Below, piece after piece: positions 1 to 6,339 of a stretch of 10,409 nt of DNA (position 1 is the stretch's first letter; every line of letters begins with the position of its first letter). Under the pieces are notes generated by a model. The model saw nothing but the letters and a program-made list of their open reading frames with translations. It was not told where the DNA came from and did no database searches. The DNA comes from Gemmatimonadota bacterium (GTDB lineage Bacteria; ARS69), in the NCBI GenBank assembly GCA_020431545.1, contig JAGQIB010000562.1:1-10409 (forward strand), written 5' to 3'. The position numbers and the translations under genes were made by a program.

Positions 1-416
1 TACGACTCCTCGGCCGCGTCGCGCCCGTAGCGCGCCGACTTCCAGGAGTTCCAGGTCCCGAGCCCGTCGAACAGCGTCCACGAGGCGTTCGCGCCACCGC
101 TCCAGTACGAGTTGTCGAATACGACGAACTCGCCTCCGATCTGCTCCGTGGTGGCTTCCGGTTTCGTCCACGAGCCGCTGACGGACAGCCGTGGCAGGAA
201 TCCGGACCGCGCCCCGGTGACCCCCGCCTCGGCGGACTGCAGGTTCGTGCGCGCCTGTTCGGCGGTCAGCGTGTTCTTCAGCGCGAGCGACGTGCACGTC
301 GCGAGGTCGTAGGTCTCGGCGCCGGCGAGTCCCGGGGCCACGAGGACGGCGATCGACGCCGCGGCGACGAGCACGCCGCGCCCCGAACGCGAAGACGAGG
401 GCCAGATCTGGTTCAT
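1..416 (-). CDS. TolC-family outer-membrane efflux protein, N-terminal part (runs off left edge)
   Basis: This is the first 138 codons of an outer-membrane factor of tripartite efflux or type I secretion; no stop is reached before the window edge. My translation starts MNQIWPSSSR, has a hydrophobic signal-peptide core (about residues 15-30, GVLVAAASIAVLVAPGLAGA) and a probable cleavage after AGA near residue 33. The mature part opens with YDLATCTSLALKNTLTAEQA and continues through an amphipathic helix (NLQSAEAGVTGARSGFLPRL) into alternating strands with YWSGGANASWTLFDG. That order, a helix ending in 'A-R-x-x-x-L-P-x-L' followed by a strand with 'W-x-L-F-D-G', is the standard opening of the OEP/TolC repeat. 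The ATG at 414-416 has GGGAGG four bases upstream. An in-frame ATG at 444-446, ten codons upstream and preceded by AGGAG, is an alternative. The YIP1-family gene lies 65 bp upstream on the same strand. TolC family is near certain; the efflux partner is outside the window. Confidence 0.9.
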   Translation of the reverse strand, partial: MNQIWPSSSRSGRGVLVAAASIAVLVAPGLAGAETYDLATCTSLALKNTLTAEQARTNLQSAEAGVTGARSGFLPRLSVSGSWTKPEATTEQIGGEFVVFDNSYWSGGANASWTLFDGLGTWNSWKSARYGRDAAEES

Positions 417-481
417 GCTACCTCCCAAGAGAACGCGGGGACGCATTTCTCCTGATACGCGGGGTCCGGGCCAGAGGTTCC

Positions 482-1243
482 CTACGCTCCGCTCATGGTC
501 CAGGAAAGGAACAAGCGCATGCCGACTACGGGGATCATCCCCAGGATCCACCAGGCGAACGCGATCCCGAAGCCCCCGCCGCGGCTCAGACGGTGGACGA
601 CGGACACGCCGATCGCGGACACCACCAGGAACCAGATCGCGAACGGATCGAGGATCTCGAGCAGAGCCGCGCCCTTCGAGAAGAAGTCCAGATCCGGGAT
701 CAGCGCCCCCGGACCCAGACTGACCTCGACCGTTCCCGACATCGCCATCACGATCGACTTCACGAGAGAGCCGAGCATCGCGACGACCATCGCGGTGGCG
801 GCGGCGGCGAGGGAGAATCGGAATCCCTGGCGACTGCCGAGAAAACGCGAGCCCAGGTGGATCACGATCGCGCCGAACAGGATGCCGAAGATCGGCGTGA
901 ACACGGTCCCACCGACGTTCTGGGCCACGACCTTGAAGCTCCGGTCGTCGGGGTCCGGCATCTTCGCGAGCGCCTCGTCGATCGCTTCCTCGGGCGCGCC
1001 GAACCGTTCCATGGACGCGATCGCCATCTCCCGACCGAAGTCGAGCGACACCGGCAGCGCGACCCAGCCACCGATCAGCGCGAACAGGAAACAGAGCAGC
1101 ACGGGACCGACCCAGAGGCCATCGGTGGCGACCGCGCGGAACGCGGCGGTCGGCGCGAAGAGAACCCGGAACGCGGCCGAGAAGCCGAGCGGGCCGGAAG
1201 CCCCCGGCGTCGATTCGGGAGCGGACTGAGCAACCGGATCCAT
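482..1243 (-). CDS. YIP1-family integral membrane protein, 253 aa
   Basis: This is a polytopic inner-membrane protein with five predicted hydrophobic segments at about residues 44-64, 112-134, 145-168, 199-217 and 225-247, matching the five-helix layout of the YIP1 superfamily. The N-terminal block around residues 24-50 (AFRVLFAPTAAFRAVATDG, then WVGPVLL) resembles the typical 'P-x-x-x-F-R' entry of bacterial YIP1 proteins, ahead of the first helix. Between helices 1 and 2 lies an acidic, charged loop (residues 68-105, MPDPDD). The start at 1243 is supported by a full Shine-Dalgarno sequence, GGAGGTGA at 1250-1257, six bases from the ATG. A perfect inverted repeat ends just two bases before that site. 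A TolC-family gene follows after 65 bp, so the pair may be co-transcribed. Bacterial YIP1 proteins have no settled biochemical role; a part in membrane organisation or efflux assembly here would be a guess. The family call rests on topology and the N-terminal block. Confidence 0.8.
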   Translation of the reverse strand: MDPVAQSAPESTPGASGPLGFSAAFRVLFAPTAAFRAVATDGLWVGPVLLCFLFALIGGWVALPVSLDFGREMAIASMERFGAPEEAIDEALAKMPDPDDRSFKVVAQNVGGTVFTPIFGILFGAIVIHLGSRFLGSRQGFRFSLAAAATAMVVAMLGSLVKSIVMAMSGTVEVSLGPGALIPDLDFFSKGAALLEILDPFAIWFLVVSAIGVSVVHRLSRGGGFGIAFAWWILGMIPVVGMRLFLSWTMSGA

Positions 1244-1259
1244 GCGGACTCACCTCCGT

Positions 1260-1294
1260 GAAGGGGCGGCTCAGGGTAACGGAGCCGCCCCTTC
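1260..1294 (-). terminator. Perfect 13-bp stem-loop between the second tonB and the YIP1 gene
   Basis: Bases 1260-1272 (GAAGGGGCGGCTC) pair perfectly with 1282-1294, enclosing a 9-base loop. The stem starts 64 bp after the stop of the second tonB gene, where an operon-end hairpin would be expected. No T-tract follows on the minus strand: the next bases lead straight into the GGAGGTGA ribosome-binding site of the YIP1 gene. It is therefore either a GC-rich terminator lacking a U-run, an RNA-stabilising 3' end, or a leader element for the next gene. Confidence 0.6.
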
Positions 1295-1358
1295 CCCGCC
1301 ACGCGCTTTCGGACGGCCTGCGGGGCGGACGCCGCGGATCGGCTCTTGGCGGGGACGG

Positions 1359-1988
1359 TCAGCGGAGCGTGAACCGCACGGGCACCAGGATCGTGCTCGC
1401 CACGGGCCGCCCGCTCATCCGGGCCGGGTCGAACGTCCAGCGCCGCGCCGCCGCGACGGCCGCGGCCGCGAACGCCGTGCCGTCGGACCGGATCACGACG
1501 ACGTCCAGGACCCGGCCGCGCTCGTCCACCGAGATCCGGAGAAGCACTTCGCCCTCCAGGCCGGCGGCTCGGGCGAGCTCCGGGTACTCCGGGTCCTCGG
1601 CCCGCCGCAGCTTCGGTGCTTGCTCGAAGACCCGGAAAGTCTCGCCCCGGGAACCGATGGGCTGCGGGGCGGACAGCGGCGGCGGCTCGGCGTCGGCCGG
1701 CGTCGCGAGGTCCGGCCGGATCTCCGGAGGCGGCGTCTCGTCGAGGTCTCCCGCGAGACTCCGCGTGACGGGGCGTGACCGCGGCGGCGGAGGCGGCGGC
1801 GGCACGGTCTCGAACGGGACGACGTCGACGAACTCGATCTCGCCGGAAGTCTCGGCCGGAACCGGACGCTCGGGCAAAGGGGGAAACAGCGCGAACGCCG
1901 CGAGATGCAACGCGATCGAGATGGCGATCGCGAGATCCAGCGCCCGACGCCCGGAGCGGGCGCGGCGCAGGCGAAAACGAGAGGACAT
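1359..1988 (-). CDS. tonB: TonB-family energy transducer, second copy, 209 aa
   Basis: TonB links the inner-membrane ExbB/ExbD motor to TonB-dependent receptors by spanning the periplasm. This copy has a basic N-terminus (RFRLRRARSGRR), one transmembrane helix at about residues 17-36 containing the Ser-x3-His motif (S24, H28) that in E. coli TonB contacts ExbB/ExbD, and a proline-rich spacer (PPPPPPP at 63-69, then further Pro-rich stretches to ~110). A C-terminal domain at about 125-209 has the family hallmarks DPEYPELARAAGLEGEV, VDERGRV and RRWTFDPARMSG. The start at 1988 has GAGGAGG six bases upstream. It lies 63 bp downstream of the first tonB and is a clear paralogue of it: identical architecture, the same 'S-x3-H' position, and co-linear blocks 'DPEYP', 'G-x-E-G', 'VDERGRV' and 'WTF-x-P-A-x-MSG'. 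The spacer is much richer in Pro/Ala/Arg and poorer in acidic residues than in the first copy. Family call is firm; which receptor it serves is unknown. Confidence 0.93.
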   Translation of the reverse strand: MSSRFRLRRARSGRRALDLAIAISIALHLAAFALFPPLPERPVPAETSGEIEFVDVVPFETVPPPPPPPRSRPVTRSLAGDLDETPPPEIRPDLATPADAEPPPLSAPQPIGSRGETFRVFEQAPKLRRAEDPEYPELARAAGLEGEVLLRISVDERGRVLDVVVIRSDGTAFAAAAVAAARRWTFDPARMSGRPVASTILVPVRFTLR

Positions 1989-2051
1989 GCGAAACCTCCT
2001 CGGAGCGACGCCCGGGGAACGGCGGCATGCTCTTTCCGGCAGGCTCGCGAC

Positions 2052-2663
2052 CTACCGGTCGATGGTGAATTCCAGGGGAATGATGATGGTGGCCTTCACG
2101 GCGTTCCCGCTCATCTCCGCGGGCTGGAAGGTCCACTTCTTCGCGGCGGCGAGCGCAGGCGCGTGGAAGACCTTGTCGCCGCTCAACACCATCGCGCTGA
2201 TTACGCGACCCCGCTCGTCGACCGTCAGCTTGAGCTGGACCACGCCTTCCATCCCCGTTTCCATCGCGATCTGCGGATACTCCGGGTCGACGTAGCGGCG
2301 GATCTGCGGCGCCTTGTCGAACACGAAGAAGTCTCCCCCTCCGGGTGGCGGCGGCGGCGGCGCGTCGGGCAGGTTTTCGAGATCGAGGGTCGTGTCCTCG
2401 ATCGTGTCCTCTTCCTCCACGCTCTCGTCCAGCGACTCCACCGGAACCTTCGGGCGGGCGATCTCCTTGGGCGGCGGCGGGATCTCGATCTCCGGCGGAA
2501 TGTCGATCACCTCGAGCTCGTCGATCTGATCCTCCTCGGGGTTGATCTCGATGTGAGGAATGAACATGAACGCGAGCAGGTGCATCGTGAGCGAGATCGC
2601 GAGCGCGATGTCGAAGTAGCGCCGGTAGCCGAGCTTGAACACGGTGTTGGCACGGGCGGACAT
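2052..2663 (-). CDS. tonB: TonB-family energy transducer, first copy, 203 aa
   Basis: This periplasm-spanning transducer is the first of two tandem copies. A single helix at about residues 17-36 carries the Ser-x3-His motif (S24, H28). The periplasmic spacer is strongly acidic and proline-bearing (EVIDIPPEIEIPPPPKEIAR, then VEEEDTIEDTTLDLE, then PPPPPP at 102-107). The C-terminal TonB domain at about 118-203 shows YVDPEYPQIAMETGMEG, LTVDERGRV and KKWTFQPAEMSG. The start at 2663 is decided by AAAGGAG at 2673-2679, nine bases upstream and lying inside the end of the preceding exbD gene. Only two bases separate it from that gene's stop codon, indicating tight co-translation. At 203 residues it is a compact TonB, close to the usual 200-250. 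The net-negative spacer contrasts with the basic spacer of its neighbour, so the two may not be interchangeable; that is inference. Confidence 0.94.
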   Translation of the reverse strand: MSARANTVFKLGYRRYFDIALAISLTMHLLAFMFIPHIEINPEEDQIDELEVIDIPPEIEIPPPPKEIARPKVPVESLDESVEEEDTIEDTTLDLENLPDAPPPPPPGGGDFFVFDKAPQIRRYVDPEYPQIAMETGMEGVVQLKLTVDERGRVISAMVLSGDKVFHAPALAAAKKWTFQPAEMSGNAVKATIIIPLEFTIDR

Positions 2664-2665
2664 GA

Positions 2666-3091
2666 CTAGCGGCTCCTTTCCGGATCGGCCGTAAAGGAAA
2701 CGCGCGTGGCGTTCGCCTGCTTGAGCTGACTCATCACCGCGTCGACCGTTTCGAACTTCGTGTTCTTGTCCACGTTGAAGGCCACGAGCAACGCCGGGTT
2801 CTCGAGGAGCTTCAGGTAGATGATGTTCTGAACCTGGCCGACGTCGATCAGGTTGTCGTTGATGCTGATGTGATCGAGGCGATCGATCCAGATGTGGGCG
2901 ACCTTGTCCCGCGGGACCTTCTCTCCGGACTCCGCCTTCGGCATTTCGACCGGCAGGCCGTCCTCGAGCTTGAAGATCGTGGTCACCATGAAGAACACGA
3001 GCAGGAGGAAGGCGATGTCCGCCATCGACGACGTGGGAATCGTCTGTCCGATGTTGGACTTGCGGTGAAACTTGCCACCCTTGTTCGCCAA
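2666..3091 (-). CDS. exbD: ExbD-type biopolymer transporter, second copy, 141 aa, TTG start
   Basis: ExbD sits as a dimer inside the ExbB pentamer and couples proton flow to TonB movement. A basic N-terminus (KGGKFHRKSNIG) leads into one transmembrane helix at about residues 22-40, SSMADIAFLLLVFFMVTTIF. Asp25 in the 'M-A-D-I-A-F-L-L-L' motif corresponds to the essential membrane Asp of E. coli ExbD. The periplasmic remainder (~41-141) ends in a compact domain (VAFNVDKNTKFETVDAVMSQ). The length is typical for ExbD. The start at 3089-3091 is TTG, with GGGGG five bases upstream. No ATG or GTG lies nearby in frame, and the next Met (residue 23) would cut into the membrane helix, so TTG is the best choice. 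It begins 19 bp after the first exbD and ends two bases before tonB. Confidence 0.93.
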   Translation of the reverse strand: MANKGGKFHRKSNIGQTIPTSSMADIAFLLLVFFMVTTIFKLEDGLPVEMPKAESGEKVPRDKVAHIWIDRLDHISINDNLIDVGQVQNIIYLKLLENPALLVAFNVDKNTKFETVDAVMSQLKQANATRVSFTADPERSR

Positions 3092-3110
3092 GACTTCCCC
3101 CGGGGCTCCG

Positions 3111-3527
3111 CTACTCGGCCTGGTCCAGGCCCTTGATCGAGATCTTGGTGGCTCCGGCCTTCTGGAGCTCGTCCAGGACGTCGATCATGGTGTTGTAGCT
3201 CGACTGCGAGTGGCACCGGAGCTGGATGACCAGCTTCTCGTTCTCCGCCACGCGTCGCCGAACCTCGAACTCGATGTTCGCCACCTGGAACGGCGCGCCG
3301 CCCAGCGTGACCAGGTTGTTCGCCTGAACGTCGATGTTCAGGATGTTCTTGGGGTTGATCTGCGCCGTCTCGGACGCCTGCCCCGGCAGCACCATCGGCA
3401 GTCCGTACTCGTCGGCGAAGATCGTGCTCACCAGGAAGAAGATCAGGAGCAGGAACGCGATGTCCGACATCGATGCCGTGGAGATGTCATCTCCCAGGCC
3501 CTGCTTGCGCCGGAACTTGACCGCCAT
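3111..3527 (-). CDS. exbD: ExbD-type biopolymer transporter, first copy, 138 aa
   Basis: This is the proton-channel partner of ExbB in the Ton motor. A basic N-terminus (AVKFRRKQGLGDD) precedes the helix at about residues 19-37, SMSDIAFLLLIFFLVSTIF. Asp22 occupies the conserved proton-relay position. The periplasmic domain follows (IDVQANNLVTLGG, then VIQLRCHSQSSYNTMIDVLD) and ends GLDQAE. ATG at 3527 has GGAG eight bases upstream. It lies 33 bp downstream of exbB and 19 bp upstream of the second exbD. The two ExbDs share the TM motif 'S-M-x-D-I-A-F-L-L-L' but diverge in the periplasmic domain (for example LPMVLPGQ here against LPVEMPKA in the other), so they are old paralogues rather than a recent duplication. 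A TolR role is possible in principle, but tonB genes rather than tolA/tolB follow. Confidence 0.94.
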   Translation of the reverse strand: MAVKFRRKQGLGDDISTASMSDIAFLLLIFFLVSTIFADEYGLPMVLPGQASETAQINPKNILNIDVQANNLVTLGGAPFQVANIEFEVRRRVAENEKLVIQLRCHSQSSYNTMIDVLDELQKAGATKISIKGLDQAE

Positions 3528-3560
3528 CGCGTGCTCTCCGTTTCCCTTGGCCCGGGACCC

Positions 3561-4442
3561 TTAGGCCTTCGTGCCGGTGCGCTCGTAGCCGAGGTCGACG
3601 AGCGTGTCGACGAGGTCGGCCGACGTCTCCTGCATCTCGATCACGAACCGGTCGATCCGGGAGACGAAGAAGTTGTGCCCGATGGACATCGGGACGGCCA
3701 CCACGAGACCCGCGAACGTCGTCAGGAGCGCCTCGGAGATACCGCCGGCCACGAGCTTCGCGTTCACCTGGTCGGCGGCCGCGATCGCGTCGAACGCGTT
3801 GATCATACCGGACACCGTCCCGAGGAAGCCGAGCAGCGGCGCCACGTTCGCGATCGTGGCGAGCCAGAGCAGGCCACGCTCGAGGAAGCTGAGCTCCACG
3901 ACGCCGGCGCTCTCGATCGCCTTCTCCGTCGCCTCGATCGAGATGTTCGAGCGACGCAGGCCCGCGTGAAGGATCGCGGGAATCGGACCGCGCGTGGACT
4001 CGCAGACCTCGAGCGCCGCATCCACACCGTCGTTGCGGAGGGCCGTGAGGACGCGATTCATCAGCGTGCGCACGTTCGTGCGCGCGCGTCCCAGCGTCCA
4101 GGCGCGCTCGATCACGAGCGCGATGCCGATGATGAGCAGCACGAGCAGCGGCCACATCATCCAGCCGCCCTTCTGGAACTGCTCGACCGCGCCCGAGGCA
4201 GCCATCTTGTCCCAGAAGCCGGTCTTCGCCTCGATCACCGGCGTGTTCTCGGTGACGGCGTCCTCGAAAATCGCGAGCGAGTCGATCGCCGAGGAATCGA
4301 TCGGGGCCTCGGTCGTCTCGGCCGGCGCCGCGTCGGTGGCTGCCGCCGGCTCGCCCTCCTGGGCCACCACCGCGGCTCCTCCGAGCGCAACGAGGACAAA
4401 TGCCGCCAGGAGAGACGTGATCGTCTTCTTCTCGAAACGCAT
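3561..4442 (-). CDS. exbB: ExbB/TolQ/MotA-family proton channel with signal peptide, 293 aa
   Basis: This is the channel scaffold of the Ton motor. The N-terminus (MRFEKKTITSLLAAFVLVALG, cleavage probably after VVA near residue 27) is a signal peptide. A ~60-residue Ala/Glu/Pro-rich periplasmic extension follows, to about residue 90. Transmembrane helices lie at about 94-112 (WMMWPLLVLLIIGIALVIE), 190-215 and 236-258. The MotA/TolQ/ExbB block is plain in ANVAPLLGFLGTVSGMINAF (197-216) and ISEALLTTFAGLVVAVPMS (235-253); T209 and T241/T242 are the channel-lining threonines equivalent to those of E. coli ExbB. An extended, signal-peptide-bearing ExbB is a known variant, longer than the ~244-residue E. 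coli form. ATG at 4442 is preceded by AAGGAG (4451-4456), eight bases away; an in-frame GTG at 4514 has no such site. It is the first gene of the exbB-exbD-exbD-tonB-tonB operon and lies behind a strong promoter. Its SD can be sequestered by a small hairpin. Confidence 0.95.
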   Translation of the reverse strand: MRFEKKTITSLLAAFVLVALGGAAVVAQEGEPAAATDAAPAETTEAPIDSSAIDSLAIFEDAVTENTPVIEAKTGFWDKMAASGAVEQFQKGGWMMWPLLVLLIIGIALVIERAWTLGRARTNVRTLMNRVLTALRNDGVDAALEVCESTRGPIPAILHAGLRRSNISIEATEKAIESAGVVELSFLERGLLWLATIANVAPLLGFLGTVSGMINAFDAIAAADQVNAKLVAGGISEALLTTFAGLVVAVPMSIGHNFFVSRIDRFVIEMQETSADLVDTLVDLGYERTGTKA

Positions 4443-4443
4443 C

Positions 4444-4457
4444 GAAGGCACTCCTTC
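4444..4457 (-). promoter_or_regulatory. Small hairpin covering the exbB Shine-Dalgarno
   Basis: On the minus strand GAAGG (4453-4457), loop AGTG (4449-4452) and CCTTC (4444-4448) form a 5-bp stem with a 4-base loop. It contains most of the AAGGAG Shine-Dalgarno sequence (4451-4456), and its 3' end is one base from the exbB ATG. Such a stem would reduce ribosome access until melted. The pairing is seen directly; a regulatory effect is inference, and a 5-bp stem may arise by chance. Confidence 0.4.
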
Positions 4458-4574
4458 AGATCGGGACCGTGGACCGGAGTGGCCCATGGCCATCCGACGC
4501 CCGCCAGGTTTCACGATGTGGCCCGGCCGAGCCCGGGGGTCGAGGGGAATCTCCGTAAGGTAGTGAGACGCGGG

Positions 4575-4604
4575 ATTTTAGGTTTGGCGTTTTCCAAGTG
4601 TCAA
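4575..4604 (-). promoter_or_regulatory. Sigma-70-type promoter upstream of the exbB operon
   Basis: On the minus strand TTGACA (4599-4604) is followed by an 18-bp spacer and TAAAAT (4575-4580). The -35 is a perfect consensus and the -10 matches 5 of 6. The surrounding 30 bp is markedly AT-rich against a very GC-rich background. Transcription would begin near 4568 and run leftward through a leader of about 125 nt to the exbB ATG at 4442. No obvious operator palindrome overlaps it. It is the only clear promoter I could find in the window. Confidence 0.8.
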
Positions 4605-4635
4605 CCGTGAATCCCCCGGTTTCTTCCGTCCGCCG

Positions 4636-4658
4636 GCCCCGCGGCGCGGTCGCGGGGC
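4636..4658 (-). terminator. GC-rich stem-loop after the GWxTD gene
   Basis: Bases 4636-4643 (GCCCCGCG) pair perfectly with 4651-4658 around a 7-base loop, 61 bp downstream of the GWxTD gene's stop and 32 bp before the -35 of the exbB promoter. The position suits an operon-end terminator. The bases after it on the minus strand are purine-rich (GGACGGAAGAAA) with no U-run, so it is not a classic intrinsic terminator. Confidence 0.4.
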
Positions 4659-4719
4659 GCCTCAACCGCTTTCCTCGCGGGCGCTTGCGTGGATCGACTC
4701 GACCGGACTCTCGATCGCG

Positions 4720-6339
4720 TCAGTAGACCGAGGCGCCGGAGCTGCCGATCAGCTGGAACTCGCCGTTCCCCATCTCGTCGGCGAAGATGAACTTCAGGCC
4801 CCGGTGGCTGTCCGACTGCAGGTCCACCTTTCCCCGGAGCGACTTGCCGCGGCCGTCGTAGCGCCAGATCTCGAGGGCCTTGCTCTTGATCGTGGAACCG
4901 CCGCGCTGGTTCACCACGTCGGACACGTCGCCCTCGCGGAACTCGTCGGGATTCAGGAACGACGTCGAGGGTCGCGCCTGCAGCGTCGCCCGCTCGCTCG
5001 GCCCCGCCACCCGCTGGTCGCCCCCGTCCGGCCCGAAGCCGCTGGAGGAATACTCGTACTCGGTGTCGTCGGGCTCGCCGTACCGGACGAGGACCCGTCC
5101 GCGATCGGTGAGGATTCCACGCCGCAACCCCGTCGCGTAGCGGTGGTCGGCGAGTTCCACGCGACGGCGGAACTCCCGGTACACGGAGTTCTCGGGGGAC
5201 TCCGGCTCGGGGTCCACGTCGTGCCAGAACTCGGCGAGGTACACCTCGCGCGCGCCCGGCGAGAGCTTCTCCAGTGTCTTGTACTCCGGATCCGTCATGA
5301 TCAGGATCATCTCCTGGAGCACGCGATCGGGGTCGCGTTGCCACGAGTCGACCGCCCAGATGACCTCGACCGGCCGCGTGGATTCCACGATCTCGCGGGT
5401 GCGCTCGTTCATGGCCCGCACGCGGAGCTCGTAGGTCCCGCCGGGAATGTCCTCCGAAACGGGGAGCTCCTCGGCCATCGCGAACGAGGCGCCTTCGGGC
5501 GCGGCCCGCACCCGGGACTCCACCAGCGTGCGACCGGACAGGTCGCGGACCTCGGAGTGCACGAGGAACGTGTCGGTCGACTCCGCGGATGCGCCCGGAT
5601 ACACCTCACCGAAGTACCGCACCTGCGGGAGCGCGAGGCCGTAGTAGCGCGAGGGGTTCGGATCCAGCTCCACGCCGCTGCGACCGGCCGGATCGTCCGC
5701 CTCGATGTGGCGACCATTGCGGATCAGCGCGAGCTCGGACAGCTCGAAGTCGTCGGGCTGGTACTCGCGCACCCGGAACCAGGTCTCGATCTCGCCCTTC
5801 TTGTGTCGATTCCGGATTCGATTGAGCAGTCCGGGGCGGAGCGCCTGCTCGTCGGTCAGCGTGACCTCGAGATGGTACTTGCCGGGAGGCAGCTCCCACT
5901 GCTTGCGAACCACCTGCTGGATCCCGTGATCGCTCGCGTCGAGTCGGGTCGCGGCGACCGGCTCGAGACTCGCCTCCTGCTTCACGACCTCGTGGCCGGT
6001 CGAGTCGCGGACCACCGTCTGCAGCCGAACGCGGCCCCGAAATCCCTCCTCCACCGGCTCGAACACGAGCTGGTCGTTCGCGACGGAGAGATACACCTCC
6101 TGCTCGGTCCGATCCCCCACGCCCCGGAAGCCGGTCAGGTCGACCCAGAGGTCGAGGTCTCCTTCCGACTGGAACGGGGGCTCGACCGGCTCCTCGTCGT
6201 CGGCGAGGGCGGGGTCGGCGAGAACACCCAGACCGAGCAGGCCCAGGCACACGCCCCCGAGGAGCGCTGGACCGCCCCGTCGACGGTGCGGCGGACGATG
6301 AGATCGAAGCACGGAGATCCCGCGCGCGAACCGAGACAT
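4720..6339 (-). CDS. GWxTD-domain protein, 539 aa, with a divergent signature
   Basis: Exported protein of unknown function with a C-terminal GWxTD domain. A basic stretch (RGISVLRSHRPPHRRRGG) and a hydrophobic core (ALLGGVCLGLLGLGVLADPA, residues 25-44) make a long signal sequence; the mature chain begins near DDEEPVEPP. Residues ~60-190 and ~240-330 are beta-rich repeats (VYLSVANDQLVFEPVEEG; FLVHSEVRDLSGRTLVESRV; GGTYELRVRAMNERTREIVE). The GWxTD domain spans ~345-539: EYKTLEKLSPGAREVYLAEF, W, then RGILTDRGRVLVRYGEPDD (407-425), ALEIWRYDG and FIFADEMGNGEFQLIGS at the end. The signature reads G-I-L-T-D (408-412), so the usual Trp is replaced by Ile, and a ~55-residue Gly/Ser-rich insertion lies between YGEPDD and ALEIW. 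ATG at 6339 has GAGGGAG seven bases upstream; a longer frame to 6417 lacks a site. Known relatives occur in Bacteroidota, Gemmatimonadota and related phyla, often near outer-membrane genes. Confidence 0.85.
   Translation of the reverse strand: MSRFARGISVLRSHRPPHRRRGGPALLGGVCLGLLGLGVLADPALADDEEPVEPPFQSEGDLDLWVDLTGFRGVGDRTEQEVYLSVANDQLVFEPVEEGFRGRVRLQTVVRDSTGHEVVKQEASLEPVAATRLDASDHGIQQVVRKQWELPPGKYHLEVTLTDEQALRPGLLNRIRNRHKKGEIETWFRVREYQPDDFELSELALIRNGRHIEADDPAGRSGVELDPNPSRYYGLALPQVRYFGEVYPGASAESTDTFLVHSEVRDLSGRTLVESRVRAAPEGASFAMAEELPVSEDIPGGTYELRVRAMNERTREIVESTRPVEVIWAVDSWQRDPDRVLQEMILIMTDPEYKTLEKLSPGAREVYLAEFWHDVDPEPESPENSVYREFRRRVELADHRYATGLRRGILTDRGRVLVRYGEPDDTEYEYSSSGFGPDGGDQRVAGPSERATLQARPSTSFLNPDEFREGDVSDVVNQRGGSTIKSKALEIWRYDGRGKSLRGKVDLQSDSHRGLKFIFADEMGNGEFQLIGSSGASVY

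Noticed and set aside
1075..2136. Minus-strand open frame of 353 codons overlapping both tonB genes and the YIP1 gene
   Set aside because: It runs in a different frame across two spacers and parts of three genes, is Arg/Ala/Gly/Pro-rich, and competes with three well-supported genes.
3111..4442. Reading the exbB/exbD pair as TolQ/TolR
   Set aside because: The families are close, but two TonB-domain proteins follow rather than TolA, TolB or Pal, and a TonB-dependent receptor lies nearby, so ExbB/ExbD is the better call.
3072..4610. Open frame of 512 codons on the plus strand
   Set aside because: It is antisense to exbB and the first exbD and extends through their promoter and spacers, which no real gene here would do. 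No domain is visible.
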